The translations under genes were made by a program, and so were the position numbers. Shown here piece by piece: positions 46,731 through 55,665 of a stretch of DNA of 64,000 nucleotides (position 1 is its first letter; the number at the start of each line of letters is the position of its first letter). The stretch is taken from contig NZ_BMYT01000002.1 of NCBI RefSeq assembly GCF_014652415.1, positions 248,001-312,000 of the forward strand. Reading direction: 5' to 3'. The notes beneath the pieces are model-generated. The model was not told the origin of the DNA and did not search any database. It saw only the letters and a list, made by a program, of their open reading frames with translations. Source of the DNA: Affinundibacterium macrobrachii. GTDB taxonomy: Bacteria > Pseudomonadota > Gammaproteobacteria > Burkholderiales > Burkholderiaceae_D.

Positions 46731-47123
46731 ATCAGCACTAAGCCATGCCTAAACAGCCCCTAATTTGGAACGAGTGTCCAAACTGCCTTACATCTTCGCT
46801 GATCCAAGTTGAGCGATGTGGTGCTTGTGGCATGGAATTTTCTCAAGCGACCACGTCTATCATTGTCCTCGATGAAGCAGCACGAACTCTTATTGGTAGC
46901 TGGGGCGGTTTGTACTTTGACATAATTCAATATTTAGGCGATGTGATTTGCGTCTGCGAAGGTGGTGTTTTTAGGTTTAGTCCAGAAGATGGTGTTTGTT
47001 GGCAAACTGAAATTCCTATCATTACCAATTTTCAAATAAATGGTTCATCATTTACAGTTTCGGATCGGTCTTTTTCATTGGTAGACGGTAAGCCAATCTC
47101 GAGGGAGCATAACGATGTTTAAC
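46725..47123 (+). mobile_element. Integron gene cassette 2, with attC truncated
   Basis: It starts with TTAAAC (46725) and its gene ends in GTTTAAC (47117-47123), the exact inverse of GTTAAAC at its front, again the pairing expected within one cassette. Beyond it, TCGACA (47131-47136) and a short CGCG hairpin look like the left half of an attC, but no GTTRRRY right end follows, so the site is incomplete. Confidence 0.72.
46745..47122 (+). CDS. Cassette-borne zinc-ribbon hypothetical protein
   Basis: The 125-residue protein opens with a zinc-ribbon-like pair, CPNC (residues 11-14) and CGACG (31-35), then a beta-rich domain (GSWGGLYFDIIQYLGDVICV, FRFSPEDGVCWQTEIP). I do not recognise a family. 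The gene fills cassette 2: it starts 20 bases after the cassette boundary and its TAA is inside the outer attC box GTTTAAC. A toxin, antitoxin or defence role is possible but unsupported. Confidence 0.65.
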   Translation: MPKQPLIWNECPNCLTSSLIQVERCGACGMEFSQATTSIIVLDEAARTLIGSWGGLYFDIIQYLGDVICVCEGGVFRFSPEDGVCWQTEIPIITNFQINGSSFTVSDRSFSLVDGKPISREHNDV

Positions 47124-47136
47124 TCAACAATCGACA
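47117..47136 (+). repeat. Left half of a truncated attC site
   Basis: GTTTAAC is followed after 7 bases by TCGACA, the same spacing as ATCTAAC to TCAACC in the intact site. The right half is missing. Confidence 0.6.
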
Positions 47137-47289
47137 AAGACGCGTTTTCGCGCCTTTCATCTCGGCTTTGAGGCCGTATTTTTTAGTCCCTCAATCACAA
47201 AGCCTCCCAAATAAAGTAAATACCCTCGAAGAAGTATAAGTTCAATCCTCGCCCGATGAGCAGGATGTATGGCGCGTTTTAAGGCTATT

Positions 47290-47379
47290 GATCAATCACG
47301 AAACACTTGTCGAACTCTGTTCTTTTGTACACCAAGGCAAATTGTATTTACTCATCAGAAAATAGAAGCTGACAGAATT
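47290..47379 (+). pseudogene. Decayed fragment of the PD40 gene 3' end
   Basis: This stretch aligns with about 45977-46060 of the PD40 gene: TTTGTACACCAAGGCAAATT versus TTTGTACATCAAGGAAAATT, and AGAAGCTGACAGAAT is shared. A one-base deletion after the TTGTATTT word and an in-frame TAG break it. It encodes the remnants of the FVHQGKLYF and KKEADR segments. Confidence 0.8.
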
Positions 47380-47428
47380 TGTGAAATAACCCGGGAACAA
47401 ATGCAACAGCACACACGAACACCACAGC

Positions 47429-49609
47429 TTAAAAATTGTGTTCAAAATTCAGCCGCATCGTACGATAAGCGGCCTTTGTTTCTAACTTAGTAGTGGTGAA
47501 TCTTCGGTCATAAAACTCAAAACCATCGGCGTAAGCGCGCTTTAATGCGTTATCAATGCTAAAGCGCAATTGCGTTTTCTTATCAAATTTCCAGACCCCA
47601 TACATATCAAGATTAGTTTGCGCCTGATGTAATTGACGTTGACTCAAACTGACCATGAGTGGATTGCCGTCACGATAACGCAAACTAGCGCCTAGACTTA
47701 AGGGTATATCTTTCGCGGTATAGTCAATGTTCGTGTTTGCACTCAAACTGATTGGTGTGAGCCGATTGTCCGGTGGTGGTAAATTCGATAGCGAAGTCCA
47801 GTTTTTCGACACAGCAAAACTGAAATTCAATTCAGGTGCATTAGCAACAAATCGCTTCAAAGGAAACTGCGTATCGAAACTGAGGCTCTTACTAATTGCA
47901 TGCCCAGCATTCACATATTGCTTCCACCAATCATTGCCAAATTTAAGTATATCTTGTCGGTGTAAATCATCGATCTTACGAAAGACTGTCCGTAAGTTGT
48001 AGTTCCATTTATCGGCACCGTTATGCTCATACGCGGCCTCAAATGACCACGCCAACTCGGGTCTAAGACGCGGGTTAGCTAAATCACTAGGATTTTCTAT
48101 TGAATTATTAATGAGCTTGAATCCTGGATTGACCAATTGAAAGTTCGTTGGCGCGTTATAAGTTCGCGCAACACCAATACGTATACGATCAGTATTTTCA
48201 GAATTTAATCGAGGTAACTGCCATAAAGTTTGTACAATTGGACTCCAAACATGGGCATTAAAACGGCCAGAAAACAATTGATTTCCAGCGGTCTCTACCT
48301 GCACCGTCTCCCAACGTAAGCCGATAGATGCGGAGGATGTTTTTTGAAAACGCCAATCATCTTGGGCAAAAAATGCTAAGCGCGACACGACCGAACGAGT
48401 ACGCTGATCATTGACTAACTGCGTCACTGCGCCATTAAGACCAAGCTCACTATCGACACTCAAGCTGCGCTCATTAACTACCTGACTGCTGGCATTCCAC
48501 CCAGCTACGACATCATGATTTTCAAATCCGGGCGCCCTTAATTTCAGGCTACTATCGACACCACCACTGCGACGAACTCGCTTGATATCTCGATCCAAAA
48601 CTAAGACCGCATCTTCAGTAAAGTGCAGTTGGTTCAAATAATTTTTTGTGTAGCCGCCATTCAAACCCAAGGTCAAATCAATATTCACATCCTTCCAAAT
48701 GCGATCACCGATTCTTAATACGCTATTCGCTGATTTTGTATAGTCGTTGACGCGAACGTTTTCATGAGTAACCAGAAAAGCAGGGCCTTTTAGAAAGCGA
48801 TAGTCCTCAGTGATCTCAACCGGAAAATTGTAAAACGCGAATCCAGAATCCAAACCAACATAAAAACCATCGGGTGCTTTATATTGTATCTTCGGATAGA
48901 TACTGATCATCTTGCTTTTAAATTTGCTTTCAAAGTGTGTGTCATATTCGCTGACAACGATATTGTCAGAATCACGTGTGCGAACTGAAGAGCGTTTCGG
49001 TGGGCCGAAGGCGTTACGATCAATTCCTGCTGCAATCGATAAGGCATAAGACAACTTGTCATGCGTTGACGATCCTCGCCAATCCAGTTTAGTCGTAGGT
49101 AAATACGCGTCACTTGCGCTTAACTTAATTTGTTGCTGTGCTTCACGTGGAATTTTTTTCAGAATAATGTTGATCGTTCCTGCGATTGCAGCACTACTGA
49201 ATTCCGCGTTACCTAGTCGATAGATTTCAACGCGGTCAATCATACTCATCGGAATATGGTCGATATTTGTACCGCGTAGCGGCTCACCATCGAGCAAAAT
49301 TTGCGTGTACTGTCCACCCATGCCGGTCAATTGTATCGCACCGTTATTCACAATCACACCGGGTACACGTTTGATCGCATCGGTAACAGAGGTATCACCA
49401 AAACGCATCAATTCGGCATTTTCCACAACCAGCTTTGACGGGGCATCGCGCTTTGCATTTTCAGTAGCTGACTTGGCTTTTATTTCAATTTGCTGAGTTT
49501 GCTGAACTTTTTGCTCGACGTTTTGGGCTTGAATATTCGAACTGAAACCCGCTAGTAGAGCGCAAACAAGATTAATTGGAAGCTGGTTTGTACCAAGAGT
49601 TTTTTTCAT
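47429..49609 (-). CDS. TonB-dependent outer membrane receptor
   Basis: From ATG 49609 the 726-residue protein has a signal peptide (ending near SNIQAQ), a plug domain (about 45-165: AIKRVPGVIVNNGAIQLTGM, GGQYTQILLDGEPLRG, then RVEIYRLGNAEFSSAAIAG) and a 22-strand-type barrel ending in Phe (MRLNFEHNF), as barrel assembly requires. No siderophore or vitamin signature was recognised. A GTG start nine codons upstream is possible. The receptor lies 180 bases downstream of the LytTR regulator on the same strand; whether they are linked is inferred. Confidence 0.9.
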   Translation of the reverse strand: MKKTLGTNQLPINLVCALLAGFSSNIQAQNVEQKVQQTQQIEIKAKSATENAKRDAPSKLVVENAELMRFGDTSVTDAIKRVPGVIVNNGAIQLTGMGGQYTQILLDGEPLRGTNIDHIPMSMIDRVEIYRLGNAEFSSAAIAGTINIILKKIPREAQQQIKLSASDAYLPTTKLDWRGSSTHDKLSYALSIAAGIDRNAFGPPKRSSVRTRDSDNIVVSEYDTHFESKFKSKMISIYPKIQYKAPDGFYVGLDSGFAFYNFPVEITEDYRFLKGPAFLVTHENVRVNDYTKSANSVLRIGDRIWKDVNIDLTLGLNGGYTKNYLNQLHFTEDAVLVLDRDIKRVRRSGGVDSSLKLRAPGFENHDVVAGWNASSQVVNERSLSVDSELGLNGAVTQLVNDQRTRSVVSRLAFFAQDDWRFQKTSSASIGLRWETVQVETAGNQLFSGRFNAHVWSPIVQTLWQLPRLNSENTDRIRIGVARTYNAPTNFQLVNPGFKLINNSIENPSDLANPRLRPELAWSFEAAYEHNGADKWNYNLRTVFRKIDDLHRQDILKFGNDWWKQYVNAGHAISKSLSFDTQFPLKRFVANAPELNFSFAVSKNWTSLSNLPPPDNRLTPISLSANTNIDYTAKDIPLSLGASLRYRDGNPLMVSLSQRQLHQAQTNLDMYGVWKFDKKTQLRFSIDNALKRAYADGFEFYDRRFTTTKLETKAAYRTMRLNFEHNF

Positions 49610-49788
49610 CTGATCAAGCTCATTTTCCTTACGCACTAATGACGAGAAAGACGATATATAGAGCGATAAAAGTCACGCCTAAAATACGCCATACATAGTT
49701 GGAAATATTTTTCTTATATGAAGTCATCAGAATTGTGAATTCAACTAACTGCCTTCGTCCAACGAGGATAAATCCTAAACTCCGCTTG

Positions 49789-50544
49789 TTACATAGGCTT
49801 AAACCGCCAAGCATAAGCCTGACTTACTTTTAAAACTTCTTTGCTGCCGCGTAATTCAACCGTAACTTTGCCTAGTTCGTCACGATGTGCTTTGGCGATG
49901 GCGTCGGCGCGGACGACGACGCTGCGGTGTATTTGCCAGAACACCTCTGGATCGAGTCCTTCGATAATTTCTTTTAAGGGCTTGCGCACGTGTGCTTCAT
50001 CATCGGTACATACGACACGGGTATATTTTTCGTCCGAGGTGAAAAATAGGATTTTATCGATAGGGAACATCTTGATCGTATCGCCGACGCTGGCGCTAAT
50101 CCAACGTATGCGTTCGACATTTTGTGGCCGTAGTCGCTTGTCTAATTCTTGCATCAGACTACTTAAATCTGTTGGTGTAGCTTTGACTTCTAAGCGGGCT
50201 TTGAGCCTTGCGATGGCATCGACTAGGCGTTCTCGTGAAATCGGTTTGAGCAAATAATCAATCGCACCTGCCGAAAATGCTTCAAGCGCGTGATTATCGT
50301 AAGCTGTGGTGAACACGGCGTGACAGCGACCTTTGGTCGCATTGGCGACATCGAGACCTGTCATGCCTGGCATACGAATATCAAGAAACGCAATGTCGGG
50401 ATGATGCTGATGTATCGCCTCTAAAGCGTCTGCGCCATGTTCGCATTCGGCGATGATGTCGAGTTCGGGCCACAAATCGTTTAGCATGCGGCGTAGGTCT
50501 TTGCGTGGTAAATCTTCGTCGTCGGCAATAATCGCTGTGGTCAT
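49789..50544 (-). CDS. LytTR family response regulator
   Basis: The 251-residue protein has a receiver domain (acidic pair Asp8-Asp9, phosphoacceptor Asp55 in IAFLDIRMPG, Lys100 in YLLKPIS) and a C-terminal LytTR DNA-binding domain (about 145-245: ILFFTSDEKYTRVV, then FWQIHRSVVVRADAI). Members of the AlgR/LytR group bind direct repeats upstream of target genes. It lies 143 bases downstream of the LytS-type kinase and is its probable partner. Confidence 0.92.
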   Translation of the reverse strand: MTTAIIADDEDLPRKDLRRMLNDLWPELDIIAECEHGADALEAIHQHHPDIAFLDIRMPGMTGLDVANATKGRCHAVFTTAYDNHALEAFSAGAIDYLLKPISRERLVDAIARLKARLEVKATPTDLSSLMQELDKRLRPQNVERIRWISASVGDTIKMFPIDKILFFTSDEKYTRVVCTDDEAHVRKPLKEIIEGLDPEVFWQIHRSVVVRADAIAKAHRDELGKVTVELRGSKEVLKVSQAYAWRFKPM

Positions 50545-50687
50545 AGTTATCCTTACACTTTGATGCTATTTTTAAATAGTTTTTTTTACGTTTTACATTA
50601 TCAATGAATTTGTACTACCTGAGCAATTAAATACGCAACGAAGAATGCGCTCGGTTAGCGCCCCCCAGATATTCGATGAAGCTACCG

Positions 50688-52091
50688 TTAAGCGATCAAG
50701 GGAATAACAATGCTGGCAATCACACCACCTTCAGGTCGTGCTTTTAAAGTGAGTTTCGCTTTATCACCATACATGGATTCTAGACGTTCACGGATATTGG
50801 CTAAACCGATACCGGAACCAGAAGTAGTACCGCCAAAACCCACACCGTTATCGCTCACCGATACTTCTAATTTTTCTTCATCACCATCATCAAAATAACG
50901 CGCATTGACAGCAACATGAACCGGACCAATTTTTGGTTCTATGCCATGTTTAATCGCGTTTTCAACTAAAGAGATCAAAAGCAAAGGTGGAAAGGCCGCG
51001 TCTTTTAATTCTGATTCGACGCTGTAGCTAAGGCGCGGAATTCTGGCTTGCATTAAACCTAAATAGGCGCGCGCAGCCTCTAGTTGTTTGGCTAAGCGGC
51101 CTTGTTCGCTGGTGCCATCACCGCGCATTTGTGGAATCGTTGAACGTAAATAATCCACCAAATGATCGACGATCGCGGTAGCGCGCAACGGTTCCGTCAA
51201 GATTGCTGAGCGTACGCCTGCCAAGGTATTGAATAAGAAATGTGGTTCGACTTGGGCAACCAATACCGATAAGCGCAACTCGGCTTCGCGACGCGCATCT
51301 TGCGCGCGTTTTAATTCTTGTTGACGTAATGCCTCTGCAAGACGCTTACGTTGTCGGAAGAAAAACCATAAGTCAAAACCGCTCGCGGTGTAGATAATCA
51401 AAAACGCGATAGGGAAGGAACCGATGATCAATTGAATTAACTTGTCCAGCTTGACACTGTCGTTGTCCGCGGGTTTTTCCTTAGTTTCAGCTTTTGCCAC
51501 GCTCGCTGAATTTTCCTCGTTCTTTGTTGAGGAAGCTGCAGAAGTTTCAGCTGGAACGGAAGCTGGTGTTTGCGCTGAAGCCGCATTCGCCGTCGCTGAT
51601 GCGCTTGCATGTTGATGATCCGCATTACTCTTTTTGTTTTTTGAAACGACTTTATAATTCGCATCGCCATAGATCACAAACTTTGCCAAGTTATCTGTCG
51701 CCTGCGCAACGCCATAACTAATCGCCACGCCTGAAAGCAAAGCAATACACAATAAGATCGTCTCTTTACGACTCGCAAAATTCTTTTTTCTCACCCACAC
51801 CGCCATTGCTTGACCAACGGTCGTCAAGCTAAGCGCCGCCAACATCACTGGCACCATGGTAACGGCATAGACTTTCCAATCCCCCTTGGTGACCGCAGCA
51901 ATCACCGTCACCAAAGCAGCGATAAAAATATAGACGCCAACAAAGGCAACGGTACGATAGCGAAACCAGGTCTTCGAAAAGACCGGGAAGTTACGATAGC
52001 GATTTAACCAAGTATCACTTTGAATCGATACTTCTGACGGTAGAGCTTGTTCAGACATAGCAGGTTGGTTGGGAATTGATGACGGATTCAT
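50688..52091 (-). CDS. LytS/YehU-type sensor histidine kinase
   Basis: The 467-residue protein has four hydrophobic helices (about 47-67, 76-98, 110-128 and 218-240) with an Ala/Ser/Lys/Glu-rich, low-complexity loop (about 150-212) that probably lies outside the membrane core. The His_kinase domain has VEPHFLFNTL (His284), followed by an ATPase with ENAIKHGIEP, SDNGVGFGG and GSGIGLANIRERL. GGAGG lies just before the ATG. It is paired with the LytTR regulator downstream. Confidence 0.92.
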   Translation of the reverse strand: MNPSSIPNQPAMSEQALPSEVSIQSDTWLNRYRNFPVFSKTWFRYRTVAFVGVYIFIAALVTVIAAVTKGDWKVYAVTMVPVMLAALSLTTVGQAMAVWVRKKNFASRKETILLCIALLSGVAISYGVAQATDNLAKFVIYGDANYKVVSKNKKSNADHQHASASATANAASAQTPASVPAETSAASSTKNEENSASVAKAETKEKPADNDSVKLDKLIQLIIGSFPIAFLIIYTASGFDLWFFFRQRKRLAEALRQQELKRAQDARREAELRLSVLVAQVEPHFLFNTLAGVRSAILTEPLRATAIVDHLVDYLRSTIPQMRGDGTSEQGRLAKQLEAARAYLGLMQARIPRLSYSVESELKDAAFPPLLLISLVENAIKHGIEPKIGPVHVAVNARYFDDGDEEKLEVSVSDNGVGFGGTTSGSGIGLANIRERLESMYGDKAKLTLKARPEGGVIASIVIPLIA

Positions 52092-52232
52092 GACGCCTCC
52101 TTATTGATAGCATCTACTATAAGTGAGCGCTGAATGCAGAAGTAAAGTTGCGATGAAATCGATTATGGCTAGACAAAAGCTGCCGAACGGAAGATGAAAT
52201 CAAAAGTTCAAATCGAGCTGAACAAAGCCCAT

Positions 52233-52682
52233 TTAAGCTGGACTACTTGGTGGATCACCAGCGCTAGCCGGTGTCTCTGAGCTTGATTCGGCTTGCTGCT
52301 TTGAACGAGCCTGACCAGCGATACGCAATATCGTATTACGAATGGATGTTAGCACCGCAGTAGTATTAAATGGTTTCACAATAAAACCAACAACACCGCG
52401 ACTTTGTGCGGCGGTGATCATTTCTGCATCCATCTTAGCGGACACCAGAAAAATCAGGGCTTTTGGTAATTGCGCTCGCACATTGTCTAACAAGGCAAGT
52501 CCAGCTTGATCTGCTTCACCGATATCCATACAGACAATTTGCGGTTGCAGTTTCACCATTTTGGCGAGATTGACTGAACTATGATTGCCATCACCAATGA
52601 CTTCATGCCCGCCATTCATCAGCACCGAGCCCAATAAATTGCGCGCAACGGCTTGATTGTCGAGAATATAAACTTTTAACAT
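52233..52682 (-). CDS. CheY-like single-domain response regulator
   Basis: From ATG 52682 (MLKVYILDNQAVARN) the 149-residue protein is a receiver domain with phosphoacceptor Asp in VCMDIGEADQAG and Lys in FIVKPFN, then a 30-residue polar tail. The N-terminal acidic pair is Asp-Asn rather than Asp-Asp, which may weaken metal binding. No output domain is present. It lies between the kinase and S9 genes. The frame is open upstream, but that extension is unconvincing. Confidence 0.83.
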   Translation of the reverse strand: MLKVYILDNQAVARNLLGSVLMNGGHEVIGDGNHSSVNLAKMVKLQPQIVCMDIGEADQAGLALLDNVRAQLPKALIFLVSAKMDAEMITAAQSRGVVGFIVKPFNTTAVLTSIRNTILRIAGQARSKQQAESSSETPASAGDPPSSPA

Positions 52683-52803
52683 GGTGAACCAAAGAGAGAA
52701 TAAGTTGAGTTCATCATAATGGAAAACCTCGTGCTTGTATTCACAAAAGCGGCGAAATCCTAAGATTCGCAACAAGCTTCACCACAAGCATCCGAGGATT
52801 TCA

Positions 52804-55323
52804 TTATTTTGCGGCTGGCTTTGCGTTCTTTACGTAACGATTGAGCCATTGGTCTTGTTCCCAAAGCATGTGCATTAAGGATTCTCTCGATCGATAAAAA
52901 TGACTCTCGTACGGCAGCATGACCAAACGTGATGGCGTTCCCAAGCCTTGCAAAGCTTGATACATACGCTCACTCTGCATCGGGAAAGTGCCGGGATTAT
53001 TATCGTCTTCACCATGTATCAATAGCAAAGGCGCATCAATATCGTCGGCATAATTAAACGGTGACATTTCTTTATAAGTGTTAAATGCGCGCCAATAGTT
53101 ACGATCTTCTGATTGAAAGCCAAACGGCGTCAAACTACGGTTATAAGCACCCGAACGCGCAATGCCAGCTTTGAACAAACTGGTATGCGCCAACAAATTG
53201 GCAGCCATAAAAGCGCCATAACTATGACCACCAATCGCGATCCGATGACGATCAGCGACGCCCAATTTAACCACTTCATCCACCGCCGCTTGGGCGTTCA
53301 TTTTGAGTTGTTCGATAAACGTATCGTTTGGTTCTTTGCGCCCTTCACCAATAATCGGCATAGAAAAACCATCTAAAACCGTATATCCACGTGCCAGCAT
53401 CACTTGTGGACCTTGCACATTGATACGATTAAATTTATACATGGAGCCGCTAACCTGACCAGCACTTTCGGCAGATTTGAATTCGCGTGGATACGCCCAC
53501 ATCAACATCGGTCGCGGTCCATCACGTTTTTCATCGTAACCTGGCGGCAAATAAAGTGTTGCGCTTAGACTCACGCCATCTTCACGTTCGTAATGAATTT
53601 GGCGTTTCTGGATACCACGAAATTTAGGTGTTGGATGCGGATAATTGGTTAATGCCTTCGGCGCAGCGGTACCTGCCAAATTACGCAAGAATAAATTCGG
53701 TCTTTCGTCTGCTGCTTCGCGACTAGTAATGATCTGATGTCCTTGATCATCTAACACGCCTAACACTTCTTCGTAGTAGGGCGCTTTCGAGCGCCATAAA
53801 CGAATCACTTTTTCTGTAGGAATATAGTAACGATCGAGAAATGGTCGATCACCTTCTGGGCTAGCACCAACACCCGTCAAAAACATGGACTGTTCATCGG
53901 AGGTGAGGCGAATTACTGAACGACCATATTGATTTAATTCCATTACCGGTGAGCCGGGATTGCTGTACTGATCTTCCGTTTTTCGGTGAAACAATAAGTC
54001 TGGCTTGGTAAATGGCGCACCTGGCTGTATCCGCCAAGTGCGCGTTTCTCGGGTTTTAGCGGAACTCTCGGTGACCAAAGCGACATGATCATTGCCCCAC
54101 AAAACTTGGTTAAAGCGCCAAGGCATTTCCATCAACTTTTGTGGAGCACCTCCAAACGGAACACCGTGCTGCCACAATACGTCAGAAATACGAGCATTCG
54201 CGTCAGCTTCTACACCATGTGCTTCAAGCCAATACAGAGTGGCAGGCTGATCATTACGCCAAGCAAAATTACGCGGACCGGCTTGTACTGCATCGCTAGC
54301 ACTTGGTAGACGTTCACGCATCACCACATCGGCGACGGTTTTGAGTTTCTTGCCGTCGATGCTCCAAACTTCAATCAAGTGACCAAATCGCTCCCACGGC
54401 AATTGATAGGAGTACGGGCGTTTCAATTGCGTTGTAAGTACCCACTTGCCATCTGGCGAGGCAAGCACTTTGGATAAAGTCATGACAGGACCAAAACGAC
54501 GTACCGATCCATCGATATGCACCACGGCTAATTGGGTTTGCAATTGCCAATCCAGCATATTGGCATCATGCGCATTTTTTAATAAATCTGGATAAGTACG
54601 CGTCTGCGCCAATTTGCCGCCACGGGTTTCTTGCATATTTGGGCCAATCGGCACGCGAGGTTCAATCGGTGCTGGCTTTTGCGAGCGTGGTAGGAGTCGA
54701 ACCAATAATTGATCACTGCCGTTTAACCATGAAAAACCGGCGCCCATTACTGCATTCAGTTTTTCATAAATCAATGGACGAGCCGTCGCTTGTTTCACAT
54801 CGAGCAACCACAACTCCACGCCATTGCGCGCCCAGACGCTAAATGCCAACCATTTCTCATCAGCAGACCAAGCCATATCGGCGATTTTGATCTTGCTTGG
54901 CAAACCCGTCACCTTACGAATTTTGCCGCTAGGGATATCTAATAAACTCAAACCATCACTAAAACCAGTACGCGATGCGGCACGCAATTTAGGATGTATG
55001 CGCAGACCTGCTAGCTTTAATTCGGGTTGTGCAATCTCGGCAATGCTTGGTAGGCCAGGAATATTGACTAACAAACCCGTCTTATTTTTTGGTCCAAGCC
55101 GAAACTCGGGACCACGCGGCGCATCCACCAAAGATTGCAATTCAGCAGATGGCAATTGATAACGACTATCGCTGGCAACAGCGGGCGTAAGCAAACCAAG
55201 GCTGAAACTGATTCCTAGGCTAACAAGCAAACCACCAAGTGAACTGCTAACTGAGCTGCTAAGCGATCTGTTAAATAAGCAGCGAGCAAACACGCTGCCA
55301 CGCTGGATAAATCTTGACGACAT
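52804..55323 (-). CDS. Exported S9 family (prolyl oligopeptidase-like) peptidase
   Basis: The 839-residue protein has a signal peptide (about 25-50), a seven-bladed propeller (about 90-560) and an alpha/beta-hydrolase domain with the nucleophile Ser701 in GGHSYGAF, the Asp region in LLIHGEDDNNPGT and the His in LPYESHFY. It resembles glutamyl endopeptidase or acylaminoacyl peptidases of the S9C/S9D groups. AAGGA precedes the ATG. It is the first gene of a minus-strand series, but a 121-base gap separates it from the CheY-like gene. Confidence 0.92.
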   Translation of the reverse strand: MSSRFIQRGSVFARCLFNRSLSSSVSSSLGGLLVSLGISFSLGLLTPAVASDSRYQLPSAELQSLVDAPRGPEFRLGPKNKTGLLVNIPGLPSIAEIAQPELKLAGLRIHPKLRAASRTGFSDGLSLLDIPSGKIRKVTGLPSKIKIADMAWSADEKWLAFSVWARNGVELWLLDVKQATARPLIYEKLNAVMGAGFSWLNGSDQLLVRLLPRSQKPAPIEPRVPIGPNMQETRGGKLAQTRTYPDLLKNAHDANMLDWQLQTQLAVVHIDGSVRRFGPVMTLSKVLASPDGKWVLTTQLKRPYSYQLPWERFGHLIEVWSIDGKKLKTVADVVMRERLPSASDAVQAGPRNFAWRNDQPATLYWLEAHGVEADANARISDVLWQHGVPFGGAPQKLMEMPWRFNQVLWGNDHVALVTESSAKTRETRTWRIQPGAPFTKPDLLFHRKTEDQYSNPGSPVMELNQYGRSVIRLTSDEQSMFLTGVGASPEGDRPFLDRYYIPTEKVIRLWRSKAPYYEEVLGVLDDQGHQIITSREAADERPNLFLRNLAGTAAPKALTNYPHPTPKFRGIQKRQIHYEREDGVSLSATLYLPPGYDEKRDGPRPMLMWAYPREFKSAESAGQVSGSMYKFNRINVQGPQVMLARGYTVLDGFSMPIIGEGRKEPNDTFIEQLKMNAQAAVDEVVKLGVADRHRIAIGGHSYGAFMAANLLAHTSLFKAGIARSGAYNRSLTPFGFQSEDRNYWRAFNTYKEMSPFNYADDIDAPLLLIHGEDDNNPGTFPMQSERMYQALQGLGTPSRLVMLPYESHFYRSRESLMHMLWEQDQWLNRYVKNAKPAAK

Positions 55324-55665
55324 GACTTCGTCCTTATGAATTCATCAATAGCGTATGCAGCATTCCTTCACATTGGCGCCACATACCGAAAAGCAGGCAT
55401 TATAAAGACAAAAGCAGGCATATTCTCGCAGGGTGGGCGAACTAGCGGTCAGCGGGAAATTCTTGGTACTGTAAAAATTTCATTTAATGCATCCTTATTC
55501 CCTGTGCTTATTAAACGCACAAAAACGCCGACAGTCTGTTGTTTTGCGATGAATTCCAAGACGAAAATACGCTCTTTGAAATGCTTTATTAGCATTTCCA
55601 AAGTAGACTAGAACGCTGATTAACCATGCAAAAAGGGCGAGCATTTGCCCGTCTCGATAGAAATC
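55324..55665. other. Intergenic region upstream of the HD-GYP operon
   Basis: The 342-base gap between divergent genes should hold the promoters of the S9 peptidase and of the HD-GYP operon. The only structure noted is the inverted repeat at 55574-55603. A 91-codon frame (55336-55611) has no family resemblance or ribosome binding site and I reject it. Confidence 0.5.
55574..55603. promoter_or_regulatory. Inverted repeat upstream of the HD-GYP gene
   Basis: CTTTGAAATGCT and AGCATTTCCAAAG pair around TTATT with a single bulged base. The hairpin ends 62 bases before the ATG, with no T-run, so it is a candidate operator or leader hairpin. Confidence 0.5.

Noticed and set aside
47269..47490. 73-codon open frame to the right of the cassettes
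   Set aside because: It is a shifted reading of the decayed PD40 fragment that then runs into the reverse strand of the TonB receptor gene.
49629..49727. Possible 32-residue membrane peptide (MTSYKKNISNYVWRILGV start) between the LytTR and TonB genes
   Set aside because: It has a plausible hydrophobic helix but no ribosome binding site and no known relative; too short to support.
55336..55611. 91-codon open frame upstream of the HD-GYP gene
   Set aside because: It covers the inverted repeat and intergenic DNA and lacks any family resemblance or start signal.
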